Counted from the first letter of the stretch, positions 1 through 7,246 are shown. The stretch: DNA of 8,372 nucleotides from Bacillota bacterium (GCA_023443625.1 JAEZTQ010000031.1:1-8372), one strand, 5' to 3'. Notes: a model not told the origin generated them from the letters alone. A program made the numbers and translations.

Positions 1-783
1 GTGTATAAGGATACGCAAAAAGATGAGGTGGGGTTTTTAGGAAGCCAGTTTAATGAGATGATACATAGAATACGGGAATTACTGAAAAGGCTTTTGGACG
101 AAGAAAAGGCACATAAGAATGAGCAGATCAAGAGAAAAGAAGCGGAGCTTAATGCCCTCCAAATGAATATCAACCCGCATTTTATTTATAATACACTGGA
201 CCTTATCCGGTGGAATGCCATATTTGTGGAGCAGGGAAATGGAAAGGTATCGCAGATGCTGGCGGCATTTTCCAAGTTATTGCGGTTTAATACAAAATAC
301 ATGGATACCCTGGTGGATATTGAGGAGGAGCTGGAACATGTAAAGTCCTATATTGAAGTAATTAATTTTAAAGATAATTTTACGGTTACATTAAAAATTG
401 ATGCGCCTGATGATGCCGTTTTAAAAAGCAGATTACCAAAGCTGACCCTTCAGCCCCTGGTTGAAAATACGGTAAAGCATGGAATTATGGAGTATTGTAC
501 CAATATCCTGGTAAGCATTAATATAGTAAGGCAGGAGGGTATGCTGACGATTACCATCTATGATGACGGCTGCGGCATGGATGCGATGCAGGTAAGAGAA
601 ATCAATGATAATTTGAATAACGGAAGTATGCCTCGGGACAATATTGGGCTACGGAATGTAAATGAGCGTATACGGCTTTATTTCGGAGAAGGCTACGGCT
701 TGCATGTGGAAAGCAAGGAAGGTGAATTTACCAGTGTTACAATATGTATACCGGAAACCCGGACGAATGAAAAAAATGAGTGA
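1..783 (+). CDS. YesM-family sensor histidine kinase, C-terminal part (5' end outside window)
   Basis: This is the cytoplasmic kinase half of a two-component membrane sensor of the YesM/LytS (His_kinase plus HATPase_c) type; such kinases phosphorylate a YesN-type AraC-family response regulator that controls sugar uptake genes. Residues 6-30 look like the end of a HAMP domain (DEVGFLGSQFNEMI), followed by a charged coiled-coil linker (31-55). The phosphoacceptor box INPHFIYNTLD has His60. The ATP-binding domain shows the N-box LQPLVENTVKHG (Asn156), the G1 box DDGCGM (188-193) and the G2 region GLRNVNERI (216-224). It ends at TGA 781-783. Family members are usually about 570-600 residues with two membrane helices and an extracytoplasmic sensor domain, so the GTG at position 1 is probably an internal codon and the gene is cut by the window. 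The response regulator is not downstream; it probably lies upstream. The neighbouring ABC operon is the obvious regulatory target, by inference. Confidence 0.93.
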   Translation: MYKDTQKDEVGFLGSQFNEMIHRIRELLKRLLDEEKAHKNEQIKRKEAELNALQMNINPHFIYNTLDLIRWNAIFVEQGNGKVSQMLAAFSKLLRFNTKYMDTLVDIEEELEHVKSYIEVINFKDNFTVTLKIDAPDDAVLKSRLPKLTLQPLVENTVKHGIMEYCTNILVSINIVRQEGMLTITIYDDGCGMDAMQVREINDNLNNGSMPRDNIGLRNVNERIRLYFGEGYGLHVESKEGEFTSVTICIPETRTNEKNE

Positions 784-838
784 TATTGCATATTGAAAAT
801 AGGTTAATTTTGAATACCTTTTATTGAATATGAGGCAT

Positions 839-866
839 TTTACACATAATAGAACAATGATATAAT
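839..866 (+). promoter_or_regulatory. Sigma-A-type promoter of the sugar ABC transporter operon
   Basis: A -35 element TTTACA (839-844, five of six matches to TTGACA) and a perfect -10 TATAAT (861-866) are separated by 16 bp. The predicted transcription start is about 872-875, leaving a leader of roughly 40 nt before the ATG at 914. This means the transporter operon can be transcribed independently of the kinase gene. No terminator with a clear T-run was seen between the kinase stop and this promoter, so read-through from the kinase gene is also possible. Confidence 0.75.
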
Positions 867-871
867 GAAAG

Positions 872-888
872 TGTGAACATTATTCACA
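872..888. promoter_or_regulatory. Palindrome TGTGAA-N5-TTCACA over the transcription start, probable operator
   Basis: A perfect inverted repeat with 6-bp arms (872-877 and 883-888) and a 5-bp spacer starts five bases after the -10 box, so it overlaps the predicted start site. That is a typical place for a repressor to bind. It resembles CRP/FNR half-sites (TGTGA/TCACA), but the spacer is 7 rather than 6 bp when counted that way, and Rex-type sites (TTGTGAA-N4-TTCACAA) also differ by spacing. The cognate protein cannot be named from sequence. As RNA it would only form a weak 6-bp hairpin. Confidence 0.5.
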
Positions 889-913
889 TAAAACAATATC
901 GGGAGGATTTAAT

Positions 914-2293
914 ATGAAAAAAATGCTAGTTTCGATTCTGTTGATTGCGGTAATGGCTCTTTCATTGTTATCCGGTTGTTCGGGAAAGAAAAACAACGAA
1001 GTGTCAAAGTCGAACAATGCCACCCCAACAGAAGCAGCGGCAACAGATTCAACAGCGGAACCAACGGAGTCCATTGCAGATAAAAAACAGGTTACACTTA
1101 CTATCTGGCAGAATCCGGACGATGAGACAGAAACGGACCGTACTTTAAGAAAGCAGTTTATGGACAAATTTCCTTATATCACATTGAATGTGGTTCAAAC
1201 CCCTGCGGATCCGGATATTCTCTCTGCTATGGCAGCGGGTAATGCTCCTTCCATCTGCATTAACGGTTATCCTCAATTTAAAACGTTAAGCTATCAGGGA
1301 GCCTATCTTCCCCTGGACGATTATATAAAGGATTGGTCGGATTGGTCAAACTTTGATCCTGTTCAGATAGAATCCTTCATGGTTAACGGTTCTGTATATG
1401 GTATACCGGGAGGTAAATACGCCCTTGGTATTGCTTATAACAAACGTCATTTTGAAGCGGCAGGCATTACGGAAACACCTAAGACCTGGGATGAGTTCCT
1501 TGAAGTTGCCAGGAAACTGACAATTCCTGATAAACAGCAGTATGGTTTTGCTCTTGATATTGCCCAGTGGGGCGGCTGGCTCTTTGAAGTATGGGGATGG
1601 GGAGCAGGCGGTGAATTTTCCACTGCGGATGCAGAAGGCAAGCTGACCTTGACCTTTACCGATCCTAAGATTGTGGAAGCCGGAGAATTTGTCCGCAAGC
1701 TCATAACAGAAAAGGTTGTTGAGCCTGACTTGAATGCCAAGATTGATGATTTAAACATGGATTTTGCTACTGGAAGAGCTTCTATGATTATTGGCGGTCT
1801 TGCGGACGTAAGCGGGCCTGTATCCAGGGGTATGAAGGCGGAGGACGTCGGCTGGTTTAATGTTCCCGCAGGTCCCGGCGGAACAGGGTATAACCTGGCA
1901 GGCGGTGACGGAACAGGTATTATTTATACCGAAGATGAGGATGTGGCAGATGCGGCATGGGAATATCTTAAATTCACAAGTTCCAGGGAAGCTGCATATA
2001 TGCGCCTGGATGAAAAATTATCCCAGGGTGCTGTATCACCTTTTATTCCCAACAGGACAGATCTTGATTTAACGAAATACAATATTGATCCTGAATTACA
2101 GAAAGTATTGGAAGAAGGCTCTAAATACACCAGAGATGAGTATTACGGTAAAGGTGCTACAGGCTCTTTTCTGGATGATGCAGTAGCTATGTTCGGCGGT
2201 GACAGTACCATTGATATCAAAACTGCCCTGCAGGATGCACAGGATAAGGCACAGTCTGCAGTTGACGAATTTAATGATTCTCTTGAAAAATAA
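914..2293 (+). CDS. ABC transporter extracellular solute-binding lipoprotein (family 1, carbohydrate type)
   Basis: This is the ligand-capturing subunit of a carbohydrate uptake ABC transporter, anchored outside the membrane by a lipid. The 459-residue protein starts with a type II signal peptide and lipobox LLSGC, with the lipidated Cys at residue 22. A low-complexity Ser/Thr/Ala/Glu/Lys tether follows (23-58). The mature fold begins near QVTLTIWQNPDD (59-70) and has the family 1 pattern, including the segment LGIAYNKRHFEAAGI (171-185) followed by TPKTWDEFLEVARKL. The aromatic-rich stretch at 219-229 (WGGWLFEVWGW) could supply sugar-stacking residues, which is inference. The ATG at 914 is chosen because GGGAGG (901-906) sits 7 nt upstream and the signal peptide begins there. 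The gene is first in the operon with the two permeases at 2375 and 3271. The sugar cannot be assigned from sequence. Confidence 0.95.
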   Translation: MKKMLVSILLIAVMALSLLSGCSGKKNNEVSKSNNATPTEAAATDSTAEPTESIADKKQVTLTIWQNPDDETETDRTLRKQFMDKFPYITLNVVQTPADPDILSAMAAGNAPSICINGYPQFKTLSYQGAYLPLDDYIKDWSDWSNFDPVQIESFMVNGSVYGIPGGKYALGIAYNKRHFEAAGITETPKTWDEFLEVARKLTIPDKQQYGFALDIAQWGGWLFEVWGWGAGGEFSTADAEGKLTLTFTDPKIVEAGEFVRKLITEKVVEPDLNAKIDDLNMDFATGRASMIIGGLADVSGPVSRGMKAEDVGWFNVPAGPGGTGYNLAGGDGTGIIYTEDEDVADAAWEYLKFTSSREAAYMRLDEKLSQGAVSPFIPNRTDLDLTKYNIDPELQKVLEEGSKYTRDEYYGKGATGSFLDDAVAMFGGDSTIDIKTALQDAQDKAQSAVDEFNDSLEK

Positions 2294-2323
2294 TTTGAGC
2301 CATTTTTAACCTATGACGTATGA

Positions 2324-2356
2324 TAGGGGTGCTGCAGAAAATCTGGAGCATCCCTA
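2324..2356 (+). promoter_or_regulatory. Intercistronic stem-loop between binding-protein and permease genes
   Basis: Arms TAGGGGTGCT (2324-2333) and AGCATCCCTA (2347-2356) pair over 10 bp with one G-U pair. After a G-G mismatch, an inner CAGA/TCTG stem (2335-2338 with 2342-2345) closes an AAA loop. It starts 30 nt after the binding-protein stop, and no T-run follows, only AACTTTAAGGAGG, the ribosome binding site of the next gene. It is therefore not a standard terminator. In related operons, hairpins here protect the 3' end of the binding-protein mRNA or reduce downstream expression, giving more binding protein than permease. That role is inferred from position. Confidence 0.7.
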
Positions 2357-2374
2357 AACTTTAAGGAGGAACTC

Positions 2375-3268
2375 ATGCCTAATAAAAAGAAATCTATCAA
2401 TTGGTATTTTGTGAAAAAGAAAGGGATAGCAATCATATTCCTGCTTCCCGGCGTACTGGCTACCCTTCTTTTTAAATACTATACCATTGTTGATGCCGTA
2501 CGACTCTCCTTTTATCGTTATGACGTAAGAAAACCTCCGGGAAGATTTGTCGGTTTAAAGAATTTTGAGGCATTGTTTAAGGATCCGGATTACTGGAGGG
2601 CATGGAAAAATACCTTTATTTTTCTTGCCCTGGTTCTACTCATAACCTTTCTGATACCGTTGCTTCAGGCTTTGTTTTTAGAGCCCCTGACCCGCTTTCA
2701 GAATCTTGCCTCTACTCTCTATATTCTCCCGGCTCTTATACCCGGAACCATTACCATTGTATTGTGGAAGTGGATATGGAACCCCTCTTATGGTGCGGCC
2801 AATTATTTGCTGAAGCTGCTTGGAGTGTCCGCACAGTCGTGGATGTCGGATACCCGCCTGGTGAAGTTTTGCATCGTATTCCCGGGTATCATAGGCGGAG
2901 GACTTGGGGTGCTGATCTATCTATCGGCTATATACGGAATTTCAGAAGATGTGAAAGAAGCCGCCAGAATGGACGGCTGCATAGGGTTTAAGAGAATTCT
3001 TTATATTACATTGCCTAATATAAAGTTTATCATATTTATTAATTTTGTTATGTCTATTATTGGTTCCATGCAGATGATGGATAACATTTATCAGTATACC
3101 AATGGCGGCCCTGCCCTTGCGTCGGAGTCGGCAGCCCTCTATGTATATCACCAATACATGAATAAATATAATTATGGACAGGGAAGTGCTGCTTCTCTTT
3201 TATTAATGGCGGTGATAGCCACATTGACATTGATACAGCTGCGAATAAATGAGAGGCAGGAGGGATAG
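2375..3268 (+). CDS. ABC transporter permease, MalF/UgpA type
   Basis: This is one of the two membrane subunits forming the translocation pore of the sugar importer. The 297-residue protein has a basic N-terminus and about six hydrophobic segments (near residues 17-37, 79-101, 112-134, 165-187, 215-235 and 272-289). The cytoplasmic coupling helix that contacts the ATPase is visible as the EAA motif: EAARMDGCIGFKRI (195-208), followed by LP at 213-214. The region MMDNIYQYTNGGP (234-246) matches the conserved C-terminal pattern of this subunit type. Length is normal for the family. The ATG at 2375 has an excellent AAGGAGG (2363-2369) 5 nt upstream. It lies 81 bp after the binding-protein gene, with the hairpin at 2324-2356 between them, and ends 2 bp before the second permease, so these two are certainly co-transcribed and probably translationally coupled. 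Confidence 0.95.
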   Translation: MPNKKKSINWYFVKKKGIAIIFLLPGVLATLLFKYYTIVDAVRLSFYRYDVRKPPGRFVGLKNFEALFKDPDYWRAWKNTFIFLALVLLITFLIPLLQALFLEPLTRFQNLASTLYILPALIPGTITIVLWKWIWNPSYGAANYLLKLLGVSAQSWMSDTRLVKFCIVFPGIIGGGLGVLIYLSAIYGISEDVKEAARMDGCIGFKRILYITLPNIKFIIFINFVMSIIGSMQMMDNIYQYTNGGPALASESAALYVYHQYMNKYNYGQGSAASLLLMAVIATLTLIQLRINERQEG

Positions 3269-3270
3269 AA

Positions 3271-4614
3271 ATGAAAAGGAACAGGACAGAACGGCCTCTT
3301 CGCATAACCGCTTACATTGTTTCAACTTTCTTCATCATTGCGATGCTTTTTCCGCTGATCTATATCGGGAGTTTGGCGATGCAGACAGAAAATGCAATCT
3401 ATACTTATCCGCCGAAATTTATCCCGCCTATGGCAAAGAGTGTGCGAATTGTTCTTGATTATAGCAAATATTCCGACTTACCCGAGGCTGAGCTGGAGGA
3501 TATGATATTAAAGGATACGACTCTTGCCATGTATTCTACTACCTATGAGTTAGAGCATGCCGGTGAGAATATCGGAGAAGTCGTCGTCTATGGTACGATG
3601 AATGGAAAGGACATCTTCTATTCAAGAGTTCACAATGTATTCTTAAGAATTCAGATGCAGTTTGGAGTTTACCGCAAATGCAGGGTAGAGCCTGATGTTC
3701 TATTGTATGGAGACCGTTATATTACATCTGCAGATACCATCGGATATACCTTTGATACAGAGGGAGCGGCTAAGAAAAACCGGATTACTTCCATAGGAAC
3801 AGGAGATATTTTGCAGACGGTACAGTTCCAATTGGAAGGAAAGTTTCAGACCTCGGGAACCTTAAACGGACTACAGATAAAACCAAATGTGTTATTGCTG
3901 TTTGAAAACTTTGTACAGTATTTTAAGGTGCCTAAGATTGCATATAGTGAATATGAGAATGTCAGAAAGTTCAGTTTCCTGGCATTTATGGGAAATACAT
4001 TTTTAACAGTGGGATGGGTGATGCTTTGCCAGACTATGATACCCGCTATCACAGCTTATCCCTTATCCAAGCTGTTAAAGAAAAAAACTACGAGTCTGGT
4101 GCTGTTATTTTTCCTTGCCACTATGATGATACCTTATGTTGTTGTCATGATACCACAGCTTCTTTTGATAAAGAACCTGGGACTGTTAAATACATATGCC
4201 GGCATGCTTCTGCCCGCTCTTTGTCCGGCCCCGTTTGCTATCTATTTATACAAGGGTTTTTTTGACAGAATACCTCTTTCCTATTTTGAAGCTGCGAGAA
4301 TTGACGGAGCGGGAGAAATCTACAGCTTTACCAAGATATGCCTCCCCATGTCAAAGCCGATTCTGTTTTTGCAGGCACTTCAGGCCTTCCTGTGGGGCTG
4401 GGGGGATTTTATGTGGTACTACATGGTCGGTAACAGGCCGAATCTCTGGACACTGAATGTGGCAATCTATACCTTTTCCCAAATGACAGATGCGGTGAAG
4501 CAAAACTTCCTCATGGGCATGTCATTTGCCACCATACTGCCGATTCTTGTCATTGCTTCCCTGTTCTCGAAGCAGATAAAGCAAAGCGTCATGGGTTCGG
4601 GAATTAAGGAGTAG
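3271..4614 (+). CDS. ABC transporter permease, MalG/UgpE type, with a large extracytoplasmic insert
   Basis: This is the second pore-forming subunit of the sugar importer. At 447 residues it is far longer than the usual 270-300 for MalG-type permeases. The first membrane helix spans about 13-36 and the remaining five lie in 238-435. The coupling EAA motif is EAARIDGAGEIYSF (340-353), followed by LP at 358-359. The extra length falls between PPKFIPP (47-53) and PNVLLLFENFVQYF (205-218), where ordinary relatives have only a short loop leading to the 'NY' segment. Roughly residues 58-204 form a hydrophilic, beta-strand-like domain without a signal or obvious known motif. After helix 1 it should face the outside, where the binding protein docks. 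The start is set by AGGAGGG (3258-3264), 6 nt before ATG, and only 2 bp separate it from the upstream stop. No ATPase gene follows; it is the last gene of the operon. Confidence 0.93.
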   Translation: MKRNRTERPLRITAYIVSTFFIIAMLFPLIYIGSLAMQTENAIYTYPPKFIPPMAKSVRIVLDYSKYSDLPEAELEDMILKDTTLAMYSTTYELEHAGENIGEVVVYGTMNGKDIFYSRVHNVFLRIQMQFGVYRKCRVEPDVLLYGDRYITSADTIGYTFDTEGAAKKNRITSIGTGDILQTVQFQLEGKFQTSGTLNGLQIKPNVLLLFENFVQYFKVPKIAYSEYENVRKFSFLAFMGNTFLTVGWVMLCQTMIPAITAYPLSKLLKKKTTSLVLLFFLATMMIPYVVVMIPQLLLIKNLGLLNTYAGMLLPALCPAPFAIYLYKGFFDRIPLSYFEAARIDGAGEIYSFTKICLPMSKPILFLQALQAFLWGWGDFMWYYMVGNRPNLWTLNVAIYTFSQMTDAVKQNFLMGMSFATILPILVIASLFSKQIKQSVMGSGIKE

Positions 4615-4619
4615 TTGTG

Positions 4620-4638
4620 CCGTTTTCGGCGGAAACGG
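4620..4638. repeat. Short hairpin just after the permease stop codon
   Basis: CCGTTTTC (4620-4627) and GGAAACGG (4631-4638) can form an 8-bp stem with one U-G pair and a GGC loop, 5 nt after the permease stop. No T-run follows on the + strand, so it is not a complete terminator. It could cap or protect the 3' end of the transporter mRNA. Confidence 0.4.
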
Positions 4639-4674
4639 GAGCAGGAGTTCTGGAATTGTAAAAATGTAAAATAT

Positions 4675-4700
4675 AAAAATCCCAAAATGAATGCTTGGGA
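4675..4700 (-). terminator. Rho-independent terminator of the metal ATPase operon
   Basis: Read on the - strand, TCCCAA (4700-4695), a 9-nt loop and TTGGGA (4685-4680) form a 6-bp stem followed directly by TTTTT (4679-4675) and then a T-rich tract. It lies about 90 nt beyond the ATPase stop at 4788. The stem is short but has three G-C pairs and the T-tail is good. The - strand transcript must first pass through the large hairpin at 4711-4769. Confidence 0.6.
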
Positions 4701-4710
4701 GATGTTTTGC

Positions 4711-4773
4711 AGAGAACTCGAGCCGATGATTTGTGGAACTAAATTCACAATCACCGGCTCGAGTTCTCTTTTT
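4711..4773 (+). terminator. Strong rho-independent terminator of the sugar ABC operon
   Basis: A perfect 15-bp stem is formed by 4711-4725 and 4755-4769. After an A-C mismatch it continues with TGATT/AATCA (4727-4731 with 4749-4753) and, past a single bulged T, GTG/CAC (4733-4735 with 4746-4748), closing a loop of about 10 nt. The + strand then reads TTTTT (4769-4773). It lies about 100 nt after the last permease gene. On the - strand the hairpin is not followed by a T-run, so the main direction is +. It prevents transporter transcripts from running antisense into the ATPase gene. Confidence 0.85.
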
Positions 4774-4787
4774 ATCTATACATTTCT

Positions 4788-7139
4788 TTATTGAATTGTT
4801 TTCATCGCCCGCATTGCATTCAAAATGGCAATAACCGTTACGCCCACATCGCCGAACACAGCTTCCCACATGGTTGCAAGGCCTCCTGCGGCGAGAATAA
4901 GTACGATAATCTTTACACCCATTGCAAAAATGATGTTCTGCCAGACGATGGACCTTGTTTTGCGGGCCACCCCAATTGCAGATACAATTTTGGAGGGCTC
5001 GTCGGTCATCAGCACCACATCGGCTGCTTCTATGGCGGCATCAGAGCCCAATGCACCCATGGCAATCCCGATATCAGCTCTTGCCAGCACCGGCGCATCA
5101 TTAATTCCATCGCCTACAAATACCAGCTTGCCTTTCCCTTTTTTATTTTTCTCCAGCTTCTCCAGCTGTTCGACCTTTTGGTGAGGGAGCAGTTCCGTAT
5201 ATACGGTATCCAGGCCGATTTCACGGGCAATGGCTTCGCCGGTGGCTTTGCTGTCACCGGTGAGCATAGCCAAATGATTTACACCGAGCTTTTTTAGATC
5301 ATGGATAGCTTTTTTGCTGTCAGGCTTTAATTCATCGGAGATGACAAGATAGCCGATATAAGTGCCGTCAACTGCCAGATAGATAATGCTGCCTAAAGCA
5401 TCGGCAGGCGCCCAGGCAATGTGCTCCGAATCCAGCAGCTTGCCATTTCCGGCCAATACGGTCTTCCCGTCAAGCTTTACGCGAACTCCCAATCCGGGCA
5501 ATTCTTCCTGCTCCGTGAGTCTTCCGGGATCGATATCCTGACCGTATTCTTTCAGAATGGACAGGGCAATGGGGTGATTGGAGAAGCTTTCCGCATGGGC
5601 TGCATATGCCAGCAAATCCTGCTCCGACCAGCCGCCTGCACCTGCTACGGAAGTCACCTTGAAGATGCCCTTAGTCAGTGTACCGGTTTTATCAAATACG
5701 ATGGTATCAATGTTGTTCAGTGCTTCCAGGTAGTTGCTGCCTTTGACCAGGATCCCGTTTCTGGAGGCACCGCCAATTCCTCCGAAAAAGCTGAGAGGAA
5801 TGGAGATTACCAATGCGCAGGGGCAGGAAACCACCAAAAAGGCAAGTGCCCGGTAAATCCAATCGCTAAAAAGTGCGCCGGGAATGATAAGCGGCGGAAT
5901 GATTGCCAGTGCAAGAGCGGCAAAGGTAACGATGGGTGTATAGTATCTTGCGAATTTTGTGATAAAGTTCTCCGTGGGCGCTTTCTTACTGCTTGCATTC
6001 TGGACCAGATCAAGAATTCTGGAAATGGTGGATTCCCCGAATTCCTTAGAGACCTCAACAATCAATACACCATTTTTATTGATGGATCCGGACAGGACTT
6101 CATCGCCGGGCACCACATCACGAGGAAGGGACTCACCGGTGAGAGCGGAAGTATCCAAGGCAGAGCTGCCTTCTGCGATTCGTCCGTCCAGCGGGATTTT
6201 TTCACCGGGTTTCACAAGGATCAAATCACCGATGCCTACCTCCTCCGGTGATACTTTACGGATTTCATTGCCCGTCTTTAGATTTGCAAAATCCGGCCGG
6301 ATATCCATAAGTGCGGAGATTGATTTGCGGGAGCGGTTGACTGCCAGCCTCTGAAATGCTTCCCCAACCTGATAGAAGAGCATTACCGCAACGCCTTCCG
6401 GATATTCGCCAATTGCGAAAGCTCCGATGGTGGCGACACTCATCAGGAAGTTTTCATCAAATACCTGCCCTTTGGATATGTTTTTCAGCGCCCGAAGGGC
6501 GACCTCGCCGCCGACCAGAAGATAGCTGGCAAGAAAAATAATGAAATCCAAGGGCTGTGCAAAATCAAATAAAGAACCGGCAATAAAAAGTGCCGCTCCG
6601 ATTCCCAGGCTGAGTCGGTGCAGCCACAGCTTTCGCTTGGCAAAGCTGTCTTTTTCGGGAACTTGATTCGTATAGGAAATCTGAATGACAGGTTCGATTT
6701 CCAGAGCGATCTGGGAGGCCTGCCGTACAATGGAGGGCAGGTTTCTTCGGTCGATTGCTTCAATCGTCAGTTTCTGTGTAACAAAATCCAGAGAGGCAGT
6801 CCTGACACCTTCAATGCGACTGACACGAGTCTCAATCTTCTGTGCGCAGTCCCCGCAGCAAAGACCAAGGAGGTATAGGGTCTTTTGACCGGGCTGTGAG
6901 ATTTCCTTTTCGCTCATGGATACCTGGGAATCATGGCGCTTTATAATGGCGTCAGCCTGGGCGATGAGACTGTTTACCAGAGAGCCGTCTTCCATTTCCA
7001 TGAAGAGGGTTTTTGATACAAAATCAACGGTGGCAGAGGACACGCCGGCAAGCTTGCCGATATCCCGTTCGATTTTGGAGGCGCAATTGCCGCAGCATAG
7101 TCCTTCTAAAATAAACTCTTTTTTAATTGCAGCATCCAT
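4788..7139 (-). CDS. cadA: P1B-2-type heavy-metal ATPase (Zn/Cd/Pb efflux), CadA/ZntA family
   Basis: This membrane pump uses ATP to export divalent soft metals from the cytoplasm. The 783-residue protein begins with two heavy-metal-associated domains; their metal loops are GLCCGNC (13-19) and GLCCGDC (92-98). Further motifs are actuator TGES (334-337), the membrane metal site CPC (439-441), phosphorylated Asp483 in DKTGT, SxxHP (His522), MLTGD (625-629) and GDGINDAP (676-683). Lys743 in the GVK segment and Asp764 in GDVG match the helix 6-8 signature of Zn/Cd/Pb pumps rather than copper pumps. An in-frame TGA at 7146-7148 lies just upstream, so ATG 7139 is the first possible start; its only Shine-Dalgarno is GGTGA (7146-7150), 6 nt away. 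It is downstream of the ArsR-type repressor gene on the same strand. Zn versus Cd/Pb preference cannot be decided from sequence. Confidence 0.97.
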   Translation of the reverse strand: MDAAIKKEFILEGLCCGNCASKIERDIGKLAGVSSATVDFVSKTLFMEMEDGSLVNSLIAQADAIIKRHDSQVSMSEKEISQPGQKTLYLLGLCCGDCAQKIETRVSRIEGVRTASLDFVTQKLTIEAIDRRNLPSIVRQASQIALEIEPVIQISYTNQVPEKDSFAKRKLWLHRLSLGIGAALFIAGSLFDFAQPLDFIIFLASYLLVGGEVALRALKNISKGQVFDENFLMSVATIGAFAIGEYPEGVAVMLFYQVGEAFQRLAVNRSRKSISALMDIRPDFANLKTGNEIRKVSPEEVGIGDLILVKPGEKIPLDGRIAEGSSALDTSALTGESLPRDVVPGDEVLSGSINKNGVLIVEVSKEFGESTISRILDLVQNASSKKAPTENFITKFARYYTPIVTFAALALAIIPPLIIPGALFSDWIYRALAFLVVSCPCALVISIPLSFFGGIGGASRNGILVKGSNYLEALNNIDTIVFDKTGTLTKGIFKVTSVAGAGGWSEQDLLAYAAHAESFSNHPIALSILKEYGQDIDPGRLTEQEELPGLGVRVKLDGKTVLAGNGKLLDSEHIAWAPADALGSIIYLAVDGTYIGYLVISDELKPDSKKAIHDLKKLGVNHLAMLTGDSKATGEAIAREIGLDTVYTELLPHQKVEQLEKLEKNKKGKGKLVFVGDGINDAPVLARADIGIAMGALGSDAAIEAADVVLMTDEPSKIVSAIGVARKTRSIVWQNIIFAMGVKIIVLILAAGGLATMWEAVFGDVGVTVIAILNAMRAMKTIQ

Positions 7140-7206
7140 TTTGGGTCACCGTCGCTTTCCTCAGATTTCCCTTACTACAAAATCCCTGTTTTTTCTGCAT
7201 AACCAT
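7123..7206 (-). CDS. Possible 27-codon leader ORF overlapping the ATPase start
   Basis: On the - strand an ATG at 7206-7204 is preceded by AAGGAG (7221-7216) with a 9-nt gap, the best ribosome binding site between the repressor and the ATPase. It encodes 27 residues starting MVMQKKQGFCSKGN and ending with NGCCN, with three Cys, and stops at TAA 7125-7123. It is in a different frame from the ATPase and overlaps its first 17 nt. This suggests either a small leader whose translation is coupled to the weakly signalled ATPase start, or a single-base frameshift (natural or sequencing) that separated a longer N-terminus from the pump. The peptide resembles no family I know. Expression is unproven. 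Confidence 0.4.
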   Translation of the reverse strand: MVMQKKQGFCSKGNLRKATVTQNGCCN

Positions 7207-7246
7207 AGCTTAAATCTCCTTAAAAATATGATATACGATTGAATGA

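Noticed and set aside
784..838. Terminator after the histidine kinase gene
   Set aside because: No stable stem followed by a T-run could be found; the AGGT/ACCT pairing near 801-819 is too weak.
4711..4769. Large inverted repeat considered as an IS end or attachment site
   Set aside because: There is no transposase or integrase, no matching second copy and no target duplication; the T-run and position after the operon fit a terminator.
5421..6251. 276-residue + strand open frame opposite the ATPase gene
   Set aside because: It lies wholly antisense to the motif-rich ATPase (the region from CPC through the actuator), shows no recognisable domain and has no ribosome binding site of note. It is a shadow frame.
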